Shown here: piece by piece, positions 35,750 to 45,646 of the stretch
Numbering within the stretch: the first letter of the stretch is position 1
How the letters are laid out: every line of letters starts with the position of its first letter
Assembly (NCBI RefSeq): GCF_002964665.1
Contig: NZ_PQBZ01000013.1
Coordinates: forward strand, 546,800 to 610,799
Reading direction: 5' to 3'
DNA: 64,000 nt
DNA from: Pseudoalteromonas sp. T1lg23B
GTDB taxonomy: Bacteria; Pseudomonadota; Gammaproteobacteria; Enterobacterales; Alteromonadaceae
Notes under the pieces: generated by a model
Databases searched by the model: none
Told to the model about the DNA's origin: nothing
The model's input: the letters and a program-made list of their open reading frames with translations, nothing else
Translations under genes and position numbers: made by a program

Positions 35750-36949
35750 GTGGCGTTAATCGTTCAAAAATTTGGTGGCACCTCAGTAGGCTCGTTAGAG
35801 CGTATTGAGGCTGTTGCCGAACTCGTAATTCAGACTCAACAGCAGGGCCATCAGGTTGTGGTTGTTGTGTCTGCCATGTCTGGTGAAACCAATCGCCTAT
35901 TAAATCTAGCTAAACAGATAGACGCTGCACCAAGCGCACGGGAATTAGATGTACTTCTAACAACTGGGGAGCAGGTCAGTGTAGCGCTTCTGGCGATGGC
36001 AATTATTAAACGTGGCCATTCTGCGGTGAGCCTGCTTGCGGATCAGGTGAGCATCAAAACGGACAACATGTTTGGCCGTGCACGGGTGGAACACATTGAT
36101 ACTCAGCGATTACATCAGGAATTGGAGCATAATCGGATCACTATTATTGCAGGCTTTCAAGGGCGTGATAGTGAAGGCAATATCACCACGCTTGGGCGAG
36201 GAGGTACAGATACTACCGCCGTTGAGATAGCTGGTGTTTTGCAAGCTGACGAGTGCCAAATATATACCGATGTAGATGGTGTTTACACGGCCGATCCTAG
36301 AATCGTTGCCAATGCTCACAGATTAACAGAGATCCATTTTGCAGAAATGCTAGAGTTGGCCAGTCTAGGTGCTAAAGTGTTACACCAACGTTCTGTAGAA
36401 GCCGCGAGTCGTTATCAAATCCCATTACGGGTATTATCTAGTTTTAAGCCCGACAAAGGAACACTGATAAGCTATAAGGAAGGGAGTGTGTCAAATCATC
36501 CAATTACAGGTATAGCCAATCAAGAGGCGGTTTTATATCAATTTAGCACCCGCAATGTGAAAATCGTTAGTCAGCTTTTGATGGCATTGGCAAAATTACA
36601 AATTGAAGTAGATATGTTGCATCAGAGGTGTCGCCAAGTAGATATTTTCGACTATGCTTTTACTGTGCATAGCAATGATCACCTAGTTGTATTGGAGGTA
36701 TTGCAGTCTACGCCGTTTGCACAGGATATCAATGAAATGACATTTGAGCAGGGCTTGGTAAAAGTCTCTGCGGTTGGCTTGGGTGTAAAGTCTCACCCAG
36801 AAGTTCTCGCGCAAACTCTAGATGCGTTAGCGTATGAAGATATTTATCCCAAGTTAATGAGTACGACGGAAATAAAGGCTTCGGTTTTAGTGGCAGAATG
36901 TGACTTACAACGTGTTGTTAACAGGTTGCATGTAACATTTTTGCCTTAA
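35750..36949 (+). CDS. lysC: Aspartate kinase
   Basis: A 399-residue monofunctional aspartokinase, first step from aspartate toward lysine, threonine and methionine. The N-terminal kinase fold has IVQKFGGTSVGS, VVVVSAMSGETNRL, GRGGTDTTAVEIAG and YTDVDGVYTADPRI. The C-terminal third carries ACT-like regulatory domains (VSAVGLGVKSHPEV, YPKLMSTTEIKASVLV) for feedback control. It starts at GTG 3 bases after alaS, and csrA follows; alaS-lysC-csrA order is common in related bacteria. Confidence 0.93.
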   Translation: MALIVQKFGGTSVGSLERIEAVAELVIQTQQQGHQVVVVVSAMSGETNRLLNLAKQIDAAPSARELDVLLTTGEQVSVALLAMAIIKRGHSAVSLLADQVSIKTDNMFGRARVEHIDTQRLHQELEHNRITIIAGFQGRDSEGNITTLGRGGTDTTAVEIAGVLQADECQIYTDVDGVYTADPRIVANAHRLTEIHFAEMLELASLGAKVLHQRSVEAASRYQIPLRVLSSFKPDKGTLISYKEGSVSNHPITGIANQEAVLYQFSTRNVKIVSQLLMALAKLQIEVDMLHQRCRQVDIFDYAFTVHSNDHLVVLEVLQSTPFAQDINEMTFEQGLVKVSAVGLGVKSHPEVLAQTLDALAYEDIYPKLMSTTEIKASVLVAECDLQRVVNRLHVTFLP

Positions 36950-36973
36950 ACAGCCACGAAGTGCTGTTTTTTG
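36949..36973 (+). terminator. Terminator after lysC
   Basis: AACAG-C-CAC-GAA-GTG-CTGTT followed by TTTTG: a stem with one bulged base, ending the alaS-lysC transcript before csrA. Confidence 0.75.
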
Positions 36974-37050
36974 CTTACTTTTACGCTCACTTTTCATTAA
37001 AATGGCGAAGACGCGGAATCTTTTAATTATTGGAATACAGGAGCAAGAGA

Positions 37051-37242
37051 ATGCTAATACTAACTCGTCGAGTAGGTGAAACCCTCATGATTGGTGATGA
37101 AGTTACCGTTACAGTGCTGGGCGTAAAAGGTAACCAGGTGCGTATTGGTGTAAATGCACCAAAAGATGTATCAGTACATCGTGAAGAAATTTATATGCGT
37201 ATACAAGCTGAGAAGTCGAGCCCTTCGACAGGTAATATGTAA
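37051..37242 (+). CDS. csrA: Carbon storage regulator CsrA
   Basis: A 63-residue RNA-binding dimer. The N-terminal [18 protein letters not shown] and [19 protein letters not shown] are nearly identical to E. coli CsrA and include the RNA-contact Arg of VHREE. It blocks ribosome sites with ANGGA motifs and shifts carbon flow, motility and biofilm. The start is the ATG with AGGAG upstream; the longer frame begins at an unlikely TTG. The AGGAG of its own mRNA could be an autoregulation site (inference). Confidence 0.97.
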   Translation: MLILTRRVGETLMIGDEVTVTVLGVKGNQVRIGVNAPKDVSVHREEIYMRIQAEKSSPSTGNM

Positions 37243-37260
37243 ACCACTAGCTTGTAAAGA

Positions 37261-37289
37261 AATATAGCCACACAGTGGCTATATTTTTG
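37261..37289. terminator. Bidirectional terminator between csrA and the YcxB-like gene
   Basis: ATATAGCCAC-ACA-GTGGCTATAT followed by TTTTTG: a 10-bp stem that can serve both convergent genes. Confidence 0.85.
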
Positions 37290-37743
37290 TCTTTTCTAAA
37301 ATAAAATCAAACGCTTGCTTACTAATTGCCGCCCGAGAAATATATTGCATTCCCCGCTTTGTTTTTAATACAACCCCTTTATCGGTTTGTTTGGCCTCTA
37401 TGATTTCGTGCCATAAAAACTGATATTGCTTATACGGATTAACGGCTTTAATCCCTTCATCATCTATATGTAGCACCACCAAACTGCCAGCAGCTCTACT
37501 AATCATTTGTCTTGCTACCCACCAAGGTTTTCGATAAATAAAAGCGACTACCTCAAGTACAGCGAGTAGGGCCAAAAAACTCGCCAAATAGTGATTCTTA
37601 ACCACCACCCACGATAGAACTGCCAACACTATTAGAAATACTAATAGAGCATATTTAGGTTTTGTTCTGTCACTCAAAGGCAGTGATTCGTCAAAACACT
37701 CTCTAAAGTATTCCCTGTCTAGGGTGAATTTTTCGGTGAACAT
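37279..37743 (-). CDS. YcxB-like membrane protein
   Basis: A 154-residue protein with two close hydrophobic segments (YALLVFLIVLAVLSWVVV; YLASFLALLAVLEVVAFIY), followed by a PH-like C-terminal domain (GSLVVLHIDDEGIKAVN, FLWHEIIEAKQTDKGVVLKT), the layout of YcxB-like proteins. Function unknown. It converges on csrA and shares its terminator. GGAGTG precedes the ATG. Confidence 0.65.
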   Translation of the reverse strand: MFTEKFTLDREYFRECFDESLPLSDRTKPKYALLVFLIVLAVLSWVVVKNHYLASFLALLAVLEVVAFIYRKPWWVARQMISRAAGSLVVLHIDDEGIKAVNPYKQYQFLWHEIIEAKQTDKGVVLKTKRGMQYISRAAISKQAFDFILEKTKI

Positions 37744-38154
37744 TAATCACTCCAAGTTATCTGAAACGCGGCTATTGTAGCTTATTGCGCTAGTTAAAAC
37801 AGTCAATACCAAGCAACTCGTTACTGTACAACTAGAAGAGATGAAAAGAGCTATTGGTAAGACCAATTAATCTGTAAATAAAAGGTTGGTTTTGAGTGGG
37901 CTTTGATATTCCTAAAAGTAATATTGCACGTCACTATTTTGAATATTTTTCATATTTATAGCAAAAATATGACGTTTATTTGACTGTTGTGTGTGTAAGT
38001 GACTGAAAATGTTTATGTAGTTCATTTGGTATTACCAATTTACAATGTTATTTACATGTCACATTGTTTTGTTATGATGGAGTATAAGTATTTATAAGAA
38101 CAATTAATCAACAGTGGTGTGTTGCAAAAACACATGACTCAGGGGGAGAGCAGC
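37744..38154. other. 411-base intergenic region upstream of oadG
   Basis: AT-rich, no gene seen. It holds the candidate oad promoter at 38051-38078 and a long leader of about 75 bases. The leader contains GTGTTGCAAAAACACATG, a small hairpin just before the ribosome site. Confidence 0.6.
38051..38078 (+). promoter_or_regulatory. Sigma-70-like promoter of oadGAB
   Basis: TTTACA, 16-base spacer, TATGAT; 76 bases before the oadG start. Fits the consensus but is unproven. Confidence 0.5.
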
Positions 38155-38391
38155 ATGGATATCATCAGCCTATTGCTACAAGCAGCAAACTTAATGCTGA
38201 CAGGTATGGTCGGGGTATTTGTCTTTTTGTCGATTCTAATTTTTGCAGTGAAGAGTTTGGAAAAACTATCGGACCCGCAACTGCCAGAAGACGTCGCAAC
38301 ACGTACACCAAAGAAAGCCTTTTCAGGTGTTTCAAATGCTCATATCGCAGCAATCACAGCAGCCATTGCACAGTACAGAACAAAAAAATAA
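38155..38391 (+). CDS. oadG: Oxaloacetate decarboxylase gamma subunit
   Basis: A 78-residue protein with one N-terminal membrane segment (GMVGVFVFLSILIFAVKSL) and a short hydrophilic tail (HIAAITAAIAQYR). It is the gamma subunit that holds alpha and beta together in the sodium-pumping oxaloacetate decarboxylase. The start is the ATG directly after CAGGGGGAGAGCAGC. It is followed by oadA (12-base gap) and oadB in the standard order. Confidence 0.9.
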   Translation: MDIISLLLQAANLMLTGMVGVFVFLSILIFAVKSLEKLSDPQLPEDVATRTPKKAFSGVSNAHIAAITAAIAQYRTKK

Positions 38392-38403
38392 CAGGGGTCT
38401 ACT

Positions 38404-40191
38404 ATGTCACAACTTAAACTTACCGAGCTGGTATTACGTGATGCGCATCAGTCGTTGCTTGCAACACGCATGCGTCTTGAAGATATGCTACCAATTGCAG
38501 AGCAACTTGATAAGGCAGGTTATTGGTCTGTCGAGTCATGGGGCGGCGCTACATTTGATTCTTGTATTCGATACCTAGGCGAAGATCCGTGGCACAGAAT
38601 ACGCGCCCTCAAAGAGGCAATGCCTAACACCAAACAACAGATGTTGTTGCGTGGTCAAAACCTACTGGGATACCGCCACTACGCAGATGATGTGGTTGAA
38701 AAGTTCGTACAACGAGCGCATCAAAATGGCGTAGACGTGTTTCGTATTTTTGATGCGATGAATGATATTCGCAACCTCGAAACGGCCATCAAAGCAGCCA
38801 TCAAAGTTGGTGCACACGCGCAAGGCACTATTTCATATACCGTCAGCCCAGTTCACACCCTAGATATGTGGTTAGAGCAAGCTAAGAAACTTGAAGCTAT
38901 GGGGTGTCACTCAATTTGTATTAAAGATATGGCTGGCTTGTTAAAGCCGTATGATGCAGAGCAACTGATCAGTGGACTCAAAAGTACGGTTTCAATTCCA
39001 ATTGCAATGCAATGTCATGCTACAACCGGCCTAAGTACTGCGACTTATCAAAAAGCCATTGATGCGGGGATCGACATGCTAGATACCGCAATATCATCAA
39101 TGAGTATGACATACGGCCATAGTGCAACCGAGACTATGGTGGCTATTACTGAGGGGACTGCGCGTGACACGGGCCTCAACCTCGCTGAACTGGAAAATAT
39201 CGCCAGTTACTTCAGAGAAGTGCGTAAAAAATATGCGGCGTTTGAAGGCAGTCTAAAAGGAGTTGATGGACGTATTCTGCTCGCACAGGTGCCAGGCGGT
39301 ATGTTGACTAACATGGAAAACCAACTCAAAGAGCAGGGTGCTGAAGACAAGTTAGATGCAGTGTTGAAAGAGATCCCAAGCGTACGTGAAGATTTAGGTT
39401 TCCTACCTTTGGTCACACCAACATCGCAGATAGTTGGCACACAAGCGGTTTTAAATGTGCTTACTGGCGAGCGCTATAAAACCATTACCAAAGAAACCGC
39501 GGGCGTATTGAAAGGTGAATATGGTGCAACACCTGCTGCGGTGAATACTGAACTACAACTTCGTGTACTTGATGGCGAGCAAGCAATTACTTGTCGTCCC
39601 GCAGACTTACTCGAACCAGAGCTTGAAAGCCTTGAAACAGAATTACTTAAGCTGGCACAAGAAGAGGGTATTGAGCTGGCCGATGCGCAAATTGATGATG
39701 TGCTGACCTATGCACTGTTCCCTCAAGTTGGCTTAAAGTTCTTGAAAAATAGAAACAATCCAGATGCGTTTGAGCCTAAGCCGAGCTTGGTCAAAGCTGC
39801 CGGTGAAAACGACGCTCAAGCTGCACAACCGACTAAGAGCTCATCAAGCACGCCAGAGCGTTACAGTGTGCAGGTAGATGGCAAAGTCTATGACGTGGTT
39901 GTGGCACCTGGCGGAGAGCTCAAAGAAGTTAAAGTCCAAGACAGTGAACTCATGCCGCAATCGGCATCGGTTAGCTCATCTGAAACCATGAACGCGCCGC
40001 TTGCGGGTAACATTTTTAAGGTTAAGGTGAAAGCGGGCGATCAGGTAGAAAAGGGCGATGTAGTGCTGATCATGGAAGCAATGAAAATGGAAACCGAAGT
40101 TAGAGCAACACACTCCGGCACTGTGTCACAAGTATTAGTCAAAGAAGGCGATTCGGTAGCGACCGGTGAAGCTATTCTGGCATTGTCGTAG
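38404..40191 (+). CDS. oadA: Oxaloacetate decarboxylase alpha subunit (biotinylated)
   Basis: A 595-residue soluble carboxyltransferase. The N-terminal TIM barrel begins [17 protein letters not shown] and contains [28 protein letters not shown] and [15 protein letters not shown] Ser/Ala-rich linker follows. The C-terminal biotinyl domain ends with the biotin site EAMKMETE. It moves the carboxyl of oxaloacetate onto biotin, and OadB then decarboxylates carboxybiotin and pumps sodium. Part of the oadGAB operon. Confidence 0.97.
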   Translation: MSQLKLTELVLRDAHQSLLATRMRLEDMLPIAEQLDKAGYWSVESWGGATFDSCIRYLGEDPWHRIRALKEAMPNTKQQMLLRGQNLLGYRHYADDVVEKFVQRAHQNGVDVFRIFDAMNDIRNLETAIKAAIKVGAHAQGTISYTVSPVHTLDMWLEQAKKLEAMGCHSICIKDMAGLLKPYDAEQLISGLKSTVSIPIAMQCHATTGLSTATYQKAIDAGIDMLDTAISSMSMTYGHSATETMVAITEGTARDTGLNLAELENIASYFREVRKKYAAFEGSLKGVDGRILLAQVPGGMLTNMENQLKEQGAEDKLDAVLKEIPSVREDLGFLPLVTPTSQIVGTQAVLNVLTGERYKTITKETAGVLKGEYGATPAAVNTELQLRVLDGEQAITCRPADLLEPELESLETELLKLAQEEGIELADAQIDDVLTYALFPQVGLKFLKNRNNPDAFEPKPSLVKAAGENDAQAAQPTKSSSSTPERYSVQVDGKVYDVVVAPGGELKEVKVQDSELMPQSASVSSSETMNAPLAGNIFKVKVKAGDQVEKGDVVLIMEAMKMETEVRATHSGTVSQVLVKEGDSVATGEAILALS

Positions 40192-40200
40192 GAGAGTGAC

Positions 40201-41331
40201 ATGGACGGATTGTTGAATCTGTGGCAGGCCACTGGACTTGCGAACTTTACTCTGCCTGCACTGACCATGATGGCGGTAGGATGTGGGTTATTGTACTTGG
40301 CGATTGCGCGAGGGTTTGAACCACTATTATTGGTGCCGATTGGTTTTGGTGCGATTTTAACTAACATTCCAGTTGCAGGGTTGGCTGAGCCGGGTGGGCT
40401 GCTTTATTACGTCTATTACATTGGCATAGACAGCGGCGTCTTTCCGTTACTCATTTTTATGGGCGTTGGCGCGTTGACTGACTTTAGTGCATTAATAGCT
40501 AATCCCAGAATGCTGTTGTTGGGCGCGGCCGCGCAGTTTGGTATCTTTGCCACCTTGTTTGGTGCAATTGCATTGAACTTCGTGCCGGGCTTTGAGTTTA
40601 CCCTCAAAGATGCCTCCGCAATTGCAATCATTGGTGGTGCCGATGGTCCAACGGCTATCTTCTTAGCTTCAAAACTGGCACCTGAGCTATTAGGTGCAAT
40701 AGCCGTAGCTGCGTATTCATATATGGCATTGGTGCCAATTATCCAGCCGCCGATTATGCGTGCACTGACCACCGAGGCGGAACGTAATATTGAGATGCCG
40801 CAACTGAGACCTGTGTCGAAAAAAGAGAAAATTCTCTTTCCGTTACTGGTCTTGAGCTTAACCATTGTGTTCTTGCCAGCGGCAACGCCATTAGTGGGAA
40901 TGTTCTGTTTAGGTAACTTGATGCGCGAGTGTGGTGTGGTCGATAGATTGAGCAATACAGCGCAAAATGAGCTTATCAATATCACCACTATCTTCTTAGG
41001 CTTGGCGGTTGGCTCTAAGTTGGCCGCGGATCAGTTTTTAACGGTAGAGACAATAGGTATTTTGGTGCTTGGGGCGCTTGCGTTTTCAATTGGTACTGCT
41101 TCAGGTGTGTTTATGGCAAAAGCAATGAATCGCATGTCGAGCAACCCCATCAACCCGTTAGTGGGCGCGGCGGGTGTTTCAGCGGTGCCGATGGCTGCGC
41201 GTGTTGTGAATAAAGTTGGCCTTGAAGCAAATCCACATAACTTTTTGCTGATGCACGCAATGGGCCCCAATGTTGCGGGTGTATTAGGCAGCGCCGTAGC
41301 GGCGGGTATTTTGTTAGCGCTAGTGGGCTAG
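40201..41331 (+). CDS. oadB: Oxaloacetate decarboxylase beta subunit (sodium pump)
   Basis: A 376-residue integral membrane protein with about nine or more hydrophobic segments. Conserved segments include [48 protein letters not shown] and [18 protein letters not shown]. The aspartate of GGADGPT is the one tied to sodium transport in OadB/GcdB/MmdB. It stores carboxybiotin energy as a sodium gradient, fitting a marine lifestyle alongside the NhaC-type gene. It ends the operon and is followed by a strong terminator. Confidence 0.96.
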   Translation: MDGLLNLWQATGLANFTLPALTMMAVGCGLLYLAIARGFEPLLLVPIGFGAILTNIPVAGLAEPGGLLYYVYYIGIDSGVFPLLIFMGVGALTDFSALIANPRMLLLGAAAQFGIFATLFGAIALNFVPGFEFTLKDASAIAIIGGADGPTAIFLASKLAPELLGAIAVAAYSYMALVPIIQPPIMRALTTEAERNIEMPQLRPVSKKEKILFPLLVLSLTIVFLPAATPLVGMFCLGNLMRECGVVDRLSNTAQNELINITTIFLGLAVGSKLAADQFLTVETIGILVLGALAFSIGTASGVFMAKAMNRMSSNPINPLVGAAGVSAVPMAARVVNKVGLEANPHNFLLMHAMGPNVAGVLGSAVAAGILLALVG

Positions 41332-41362
41332 CTCTAACACATCAGTTCACTTCCAACCGACT

Positions 41363-41387
41363 GCGCAGCGAAAGCTGCGCTTTTTTT
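41363..41387 (+). terminator. Terminator after oadB
   Basis: GCGCAGC-GAAA-GCTGCGC plus TTTTTTT: a GNRA-looped GC stem with a long T run. Confidence 0.93.
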
Positions 41388-41440
41388 GTGGTGACGGTTC
41401 GTGTTATAACAAGGAATCGTTTGTTTTAAGCCGTTAAACT

Positions 41441-41623
41441 ATGAATATCATCGTTATTTTAGTGTCTTTAGTGATTGCGTTGCTGATCCTAGTCCCCTTG
41501 CTAGAGCGCTATCAGCACACACTCGGATTGCACAAAATGCAGCGCTATAGCAAATATGTGTTGCCACTGATTATGGTTTCTTTGGTTATCAAGCTGTTAT
41601 ATATGCTTTGGTATGAAGGTTAG
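41441..41623 (+). CDS. Small two-pass membrane protein
   Basis: A 60-residue protein with two hydrophobic segments (IIVILVSLVIALLILVPLLE; YVLPLIMVSLVIKLLYMLW) joined by a basic loop (HKMQRYSK). It has no recognised domain. It lies alone between two terminators, which argues for a real, separately expressed gene. The ribosome site is weak. Function unknown. Confidence 0.5.
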   Translation: MNIIVILVSLVIALLILVPLLERYQHTLGLHKMQRYSKYVLPLIMVSLVIKLLYMLWYEG

Positions 41624-41658
41624 TAGAGATAACGGGTAACAAGAATTGCAAAATTACA

Positions 41659-41684
41659 AAAGAGGCACTGAACGCCTCTTTTTT
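41659..41684 (+). terminator. Terminator after the small membrane protein gene
   Basis: AAAGAGGC-ACTGAAC-GCCTCTTT followed by TTTG; could also serve the convergent kinase transcript. Confidence 0.8.
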
Positions 41685-41736
41685 GTTTCTATATATTTCT
41701 CCCTAGCTACTCCCATTGGCTGCTACATATGGCGAG

Positions 41737-42840
41737 CTATTCCTCGTTAGGGGCTGGGGTTTGTAGGTACTGTTGAATAAACTCAGTCGCTTGCGTGTAA
41801 GCTTGATCTAGCTTATCACGATACTCAATGAGGGTATCCGAGGCTAATTGCTGTGCTTTACACTGGGCTTCGAATTCAGTGGCGATTTCAGCTACCTGCT
41901 GTGCACCTATGGTGTTTGAAATCGACTTGAGCTGATGGCAAGATTCCACAATGATATCTTGCTCCATTGAGATCACCGCGCCATAGATTTCTCGCGTCAG
42001 CTGGTTGCTTTGCTCTAAATACATTTTAAAGAAGCGACGTTGTTTTGCTTCATCGTGGTTAACGTATTTACTGAGGGTTTCTAGGTTAATTGGGTCGGTA
42101 TTTGTAGCAGCAACAGCTAAGTCGTCAGTTGGCTCTGTCGTTTGGCCTCGCTCAACAGCCTTGTCAGCATGTGACTTTTTATTTGCGATACTCTCCAAAT
42201 ATTTTTGCAATGTGGCTTCTAACACATTGAGCTCAACCGGCTTGGTGATGTAATCGTTCATACCCGCGCTTAAGCAACGCTCTCGCTCGCCTTTAAGTGC
42301 GTTTGCGGTAACGGCAATGATATACGGCTGGGCGTTAATGTCTTCACTTTGTTCGGCTAAGTCTCGGATCTCCTTTACCATGTCATAGCCTGACATTCTG
42401 GGCATATGCAAATCAGTCAGGATGATAGGGTAGGTGCCATTTTTCCAGATCTCTAGCCCTTGTTCGCCATTTTCAGCCACTTCAACACCATAGCCTAACA
42501 AATGCAGCTGATCTGTCAGTACTTGCTGATTAAGAATATTATCTTCTACTAACAACACCAACCTGTCTTCTTTTTTAGCTTGCTCAACGCTGAGGTAGTT
42601 GTTGAGCGTCCGAGTGGGCTTAAGTTGTTTTGGTTGATGTAACCCCGCAGCAACAAGTACTGCGGTCATAAAACTGGTTTTACACAGTGGCGAGGCATTG
42701 AGGTAAAAAATGTTTTTATGATTGATAGCCGCCTCGTCCATGGTACTCAATACGATGACCTGCTGATTGTTATTCTCAAGAGAATAAAGCAGTGAGCGAA
42801 TTTGATCGTTAACATTCGCCATACTTTCTAGCCCATCCAA
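41737..42840 (-). CDS. Receiver/Hpt half of a split hybrid sensor kinase
   Basis: This 367-codon frame holds the end of one receiver-like domain, a full receiver (LVLLVEDNILNQQVL, phosphate-accepting Asp in IILTDLHMPRMSGYD, then YIIAVTANALKGERE and ITKPV), and a C-terminal Hpt domain with ESCHQLKSISNTIGAQQV (phospho-His). Its apparent TTG start falls in the middle of a receiver strand. Reading upstream in frame gives QAIIWVLDG, a proper beta strand. It is therefore the downstream part of the kinase at 42849-44528, separated by a frameshift. It may not be translated efficiently on its own. Confidence 0.8.
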   Translation of the reverse strand: MDGLESMANVNDQIRSLLYSLENNNQQVIVLSTMDEAAINHKNIFYLNASPLCKTSFMTAVLVAAGLHQPKQLKPTRTLNNYLSVEQAKKEDRLVLLVEDNILNQQVLTDQLHLLGYGVEVAENGEQGLEIWKNGTYPIILTDLHMPRMSGYDMVKEIRDLAEQSEDINAQPYIIAVTANALKGERERCLSAGMNDYITKPVELNVLEATLQKYLESIANKKSHADKAVERGQTTEPTDDLAVAATNTDPINLETLSKYVNHDEAKQRRFFKMYLEQSNQLTREIYGAVISMEQDIIVESCHQLKSISNTIGAQQVAEIATEFEAQCKAQQLASDTLIEYRDKLDQAYTQATEFIQQYLQTPAPNEE

Positions 42841-42848
42841 TACCCAAA

Positions 42849-44528
42849 TTATGGCTTGCTTATTTGATATTCCTCAGCGTCATTGAACGAAGCATAGGTG
42901 GTGGCTTTTGCCCCCATAAATGATAGATAGCGATGCAACACTTTTTGGTGTTCATTGTTAGCGGTGATCATAATCACCTCTTTTTGATTTAGTACGCCTT
43001 TGTTCGCGTATTCAACCTTACCTTCGGTGCTAAATGGTAGTTCAACGATAAATTCACTGCCCATGCCGATATCACTGGAAACATGGATGGAGCCGAGCAT
43101 CAACTCAATTAAGCTTTTACAAATGGACAGACCCAAGCCTGTGCCACCAAACTCTCTGGTGATACTGCCTTCGGCTTGAATAAACGGATTGAAGATCTCT
43201 CTTAGCTGGGTCTGATCCATGCCTTTACCGTTGTCGCTGACGGTAAATCGTAGGGTGTAATGCTCAGAGGTATTTTGTGCAACCTCAGCAGCTATTCTGA
43301 CAAACCCTTGCCTATCTTCATCGGTAGTGGTGAACTTGATGGCGTTGCTGCACAGGTTATAGAGTACTTGGCGAACGCGCACGGTATCGCCCACTAAGTT
43401 ATTGGGAATATCTGGCGCGATGGATAGTTGCAGGTCTAACTTACGTTTTTTAGCAACGGATGACAGCACTCGCGCAACTTCTTCAATGGTTTCCGCCACC
43501 GAAAATGCTCGGCTGTCGATTTGTAATTTACCTGCTTCGATTTTTGAAAAATCCAGAATATCGTCCAATATGCCCAACAAAGAAAAGGCCGAATCACGAA
43601 TGATGGTACTGAGTCTGTGTTGGGCTCCGTCTAATTCGGTTTGTCTTAACAAATCAATGGTGCCAATGACCCCGTTCATGGGGGTTCTGATCTCATGGCT
43701 CATGGTTGCGAGGAAAGTGGTTTTAGCTTCGCTGGCACGCTCAGCATTAAGGGTTGCTTTTTCAAGCGCCAGTGTACGCGCCTGTACCTCGGTTTCTAGG
43801 CTAGTTTGTAATTGTTTAAGCTCTTTATGTACCTCTTGGTCATTATCAATCACGGACTGCATCTGATCGAGTAATTGATTGATAAGTCCTGCAATGTGAT
43901 TAAGGCCAAAGCCTAGTTGTGAGGTGATGTGAGCGTGATAGTCTTGCCTGTTGATAATATCTTGTAGCTCTTCTTGTAACTGTTGATTGTGCTTTACAAG
44001 GTTATTACCGACCTGACGGTTACACCACCAAGCCATCAATAACGCGAGTAACCCAGCAAGCGCGAAGAGCGTATAGCCAAGCCAAGCCATTGGGGAAGCC
44101 TGAGGACCTTGATAGCGCAAAATAAGCTCGCCAACCATCTGCCCGTCAACATGTAAAGGCTGATGTGTCACTAAGGTATTGTTATCTTGGCGGGTATCGA
44201 GTGTGGAGAGCGCAGCGGGCACATCTTGTGATGACTGATAAATCACTTCAGGGGTGCTCGCGCCAGTATAGCTATATAAGTAGTATTGAATGTCATCGGT
44301 GGCATACTCAAAGCTGGCTAGCATTTTCTTGGCATCATCAAACCCCGATTTGACCATCAGGCTTGCTAGTGGCGTGGACAGTTTGGTTGCTTGAATGTCT
44401 AGCTGTGGTGCTTTTTGGGTTGAGGGTATAAAAAAGCTAGCAGTGGCACAAATAGCACCTGTTAATAATGCCGTGATGATAATTAACGGCATCAGACCCG
44501 AGATTTTAATTTGCGAAGCGTTTTGCAT
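42849..44528 (-). CDS. Hybrid sensor histidine kinase, truncated by frameshift
   Basis: A 559-residue kinase with an N-terminal membrane segment, a periplasmic sensor of about 110 residues, a second membrane segment (WLGYTLFALAGLLALLMAWW), a coiled coil, and HisKA with FLATMSHEIRTPMNGV (H-box). The ATPase domain has NAIKFTT, VSDNGKGM and GGTGLGLSICKSLIELM. A receiver domain starts (KEVIMITANNEHQKVLHRYL) but stops after about 45 residues. The frame then continues in the 41737-42840 frame after a one-base shift near 42850-42865. The intact protein would be about 925 residues (BarA-like layout: kinase, receiver, receiver, Hpt). The input signal is unknown. Confidence 0.85.
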   Translation of the reverse strand: MQNASQIKISGLMPLIIITALLTGAICATASFFIPSTQKAPQLDIQATKLSTPLASLMVKSGFDDAKKMLASFEYATDDIQYYLYSYTGASTPEVIYQSSQDVPAALSTLDTRQDNNTLVTHQPLHVDGQMVGELILRYQGPQASPMAWLGYTLFALAGLLALLMAWWCNRQVGNNLVKHNQQLQEELQDIINRQDYHAHITSQLGFGLNHIAGLINQLLDQMQSVIDNDQEVHKELKQLQTSLETEVQARTLALEKATLNAERASEAKTTFLATMSHEIRTPMNGVIGTIDLLRQTELDGAQHRLSTIIRDSAFSLLGILDDILDFSKIEAGKLQIDSRAFSVAETIEEVARVLSSVAKKRKLDLQLSIAPDIPNNLVGDTVRVRQVLYNLCSNAIKFTTTDEDRQGFVRIAAEVAQNTSEHYTLRFTVSDNGKGMDQTQLREIFNPFIQAEGSITREFGGTGLGLSICKSLIELMLGSIHVSSDIGMGSEFIVELPFSTEGKVEYANKGVLNQKEVIMITANNEHQKVLHRYLSFMGAKATTYASFNDAEEYQISKP

Positions 44529-44768
44529 TATTGAAGTGTTCCAGTCTTTGCTATTCGAAGCTGAATAGACTTAAAGCATACTACTAATTCAATCCTAACA
44601 CTGTATATCTACAATTTCTCTACGTTTTTAGCAGCTAACGTTGATAGCATCGTTTCAATATAGACAAGATTGATTCTTTAATTATTGACCAAAGCTTAGG
44701 CAAATGAGTGTTATTTTGCTCATCCTGTCTGAAAACTGTTCAAACGCACACTGGTTTTAAAAAAAGGG

Positions 44769-44799
44769 TTGACTTAAAAGGGCAAAACCCTTTTAATAC
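44769..44799 (+). promoter_or_regulatory. Sigma-70 promoter of the Phe/Thr tRNA array
   Basis: TTGACT, 17-base spacer, TTTAATACG, then the GC-rich discriminator CCGCAC, 8 bases before the first tRNA. A GC-rich discriminator is typical of stringently controlled stable-RNA promoters. Confidence 0.65.
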
Positions 44800-44806
44800 G
44801 CCGCAC

Positions 44807-44882
44807 GCCCAGATAGCTCAGTCGGTAGAGCAGAGGATTGAAAATCCTCGTGTCGGTGGTTCGATTCCGCCTCTGGGCACCA
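44807..44882 (+). tRNA. tRNA-Phe (GAA), copy 1
   Basis: A 76-base tRNA with CCA encoded. Acceptor GCCCAGA pairs with TCTGGGC. The anticodon stem AGGAT/ATCCT holds the loop TGAAAA with GAA. First of five tRNAs. Confidence 0.95.
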
Positions 44883-44893
44883 TTTTTAGGTGC

Positions 44894-44969
<76 letters not shown>

Positions 44970-45083
44970 TTTCCTCGCTAGGAATAAAAAGATAAGCAAA
45001 AATTTATCTAGATGGTTCAATTAGTTGAACGGTTTAGTGTAGTATTGAAAATTCTATATGGATTTTCTTTTGAAAAGTATTTT

Positions 45084-45159
45084 GCCCAGATAGCTCAGTC
45101 GGTAGAGCAGAGGATTGAAAATCCTCGTGTCGGTGGTTCGATTCCGCCTCTGGGCACCA
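45084..45159 (+). tRNA. tRNA-Phe (GAA), copy 2
   Basis: Identical to copy 1 over all 76 bases. Confidence 0.95.
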
Positions 45160-45170
45160 TTATTTAGTGT

Positions 45171-45246
<76 letters not shown>

Positions 45247-45322
45247 TTTATTTTCGGCGAAAGCCAAAAAACTTGGACATAAAACTCTTTTAAGAGAGTC
45301 GCATGGAAAAGTTGTTATTTAT

Positions 45323-45398
45323 GCCCAGATAGCTCAGTCGGTAGAGCAGAGGATTGAAAATCCTCGTGTCGGTGGTTCGATTCCGCCTCTGGGCACCA
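45323..45398 (+). tRNA. tRNA-Phe (GAA), copy 3
   Basis: Identical to the other two. It is the last tRNA of the array; unrelated, mobile-looking DNA begins right behind it, which makes its 3' end a candidate integration site. Confidence 0.95.
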
Positions 45399-45430
45399 TC
45401 CCCTCTCGCTTACAGCGAATTTTTAAAATA

Positions 45431-45468
45431 CCGTTTCCTACAAAAACACCCTTTTCCTACAAAATCTA
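45431..45468 (+). repeat. Two 19-bp iteron-like direct repeats
   Basis: CCGTTTCCTACAAAAACAC and CCTTTTCCTACAAAATCTA lie head-to-tail with a 19-base period and share the exact core TTTCCTACAAAA. The period (about two helical turns) and the position about 180 bases before a winged-helix frame resemble the iterons of a plasmid origin. Only two copies are seen, so this would be a remnant. Confidence 0.45.
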
Positions 45469-45646
45469 TAACTTCGTCGCGCATGACGGAGGCGATTTAG
45501 CGAACGTTTGATAGCAAAAAACCGCGATATAGAAACTCAGATTAAGTTTGGCGACTTAAGTTTCCAACGCGGCTTTCATAAACATAAGCGATGTTTATAT
45601 ATGGCGACTTCAAAGCTACACGCAAATCATTCATGGCCAACAAGCA

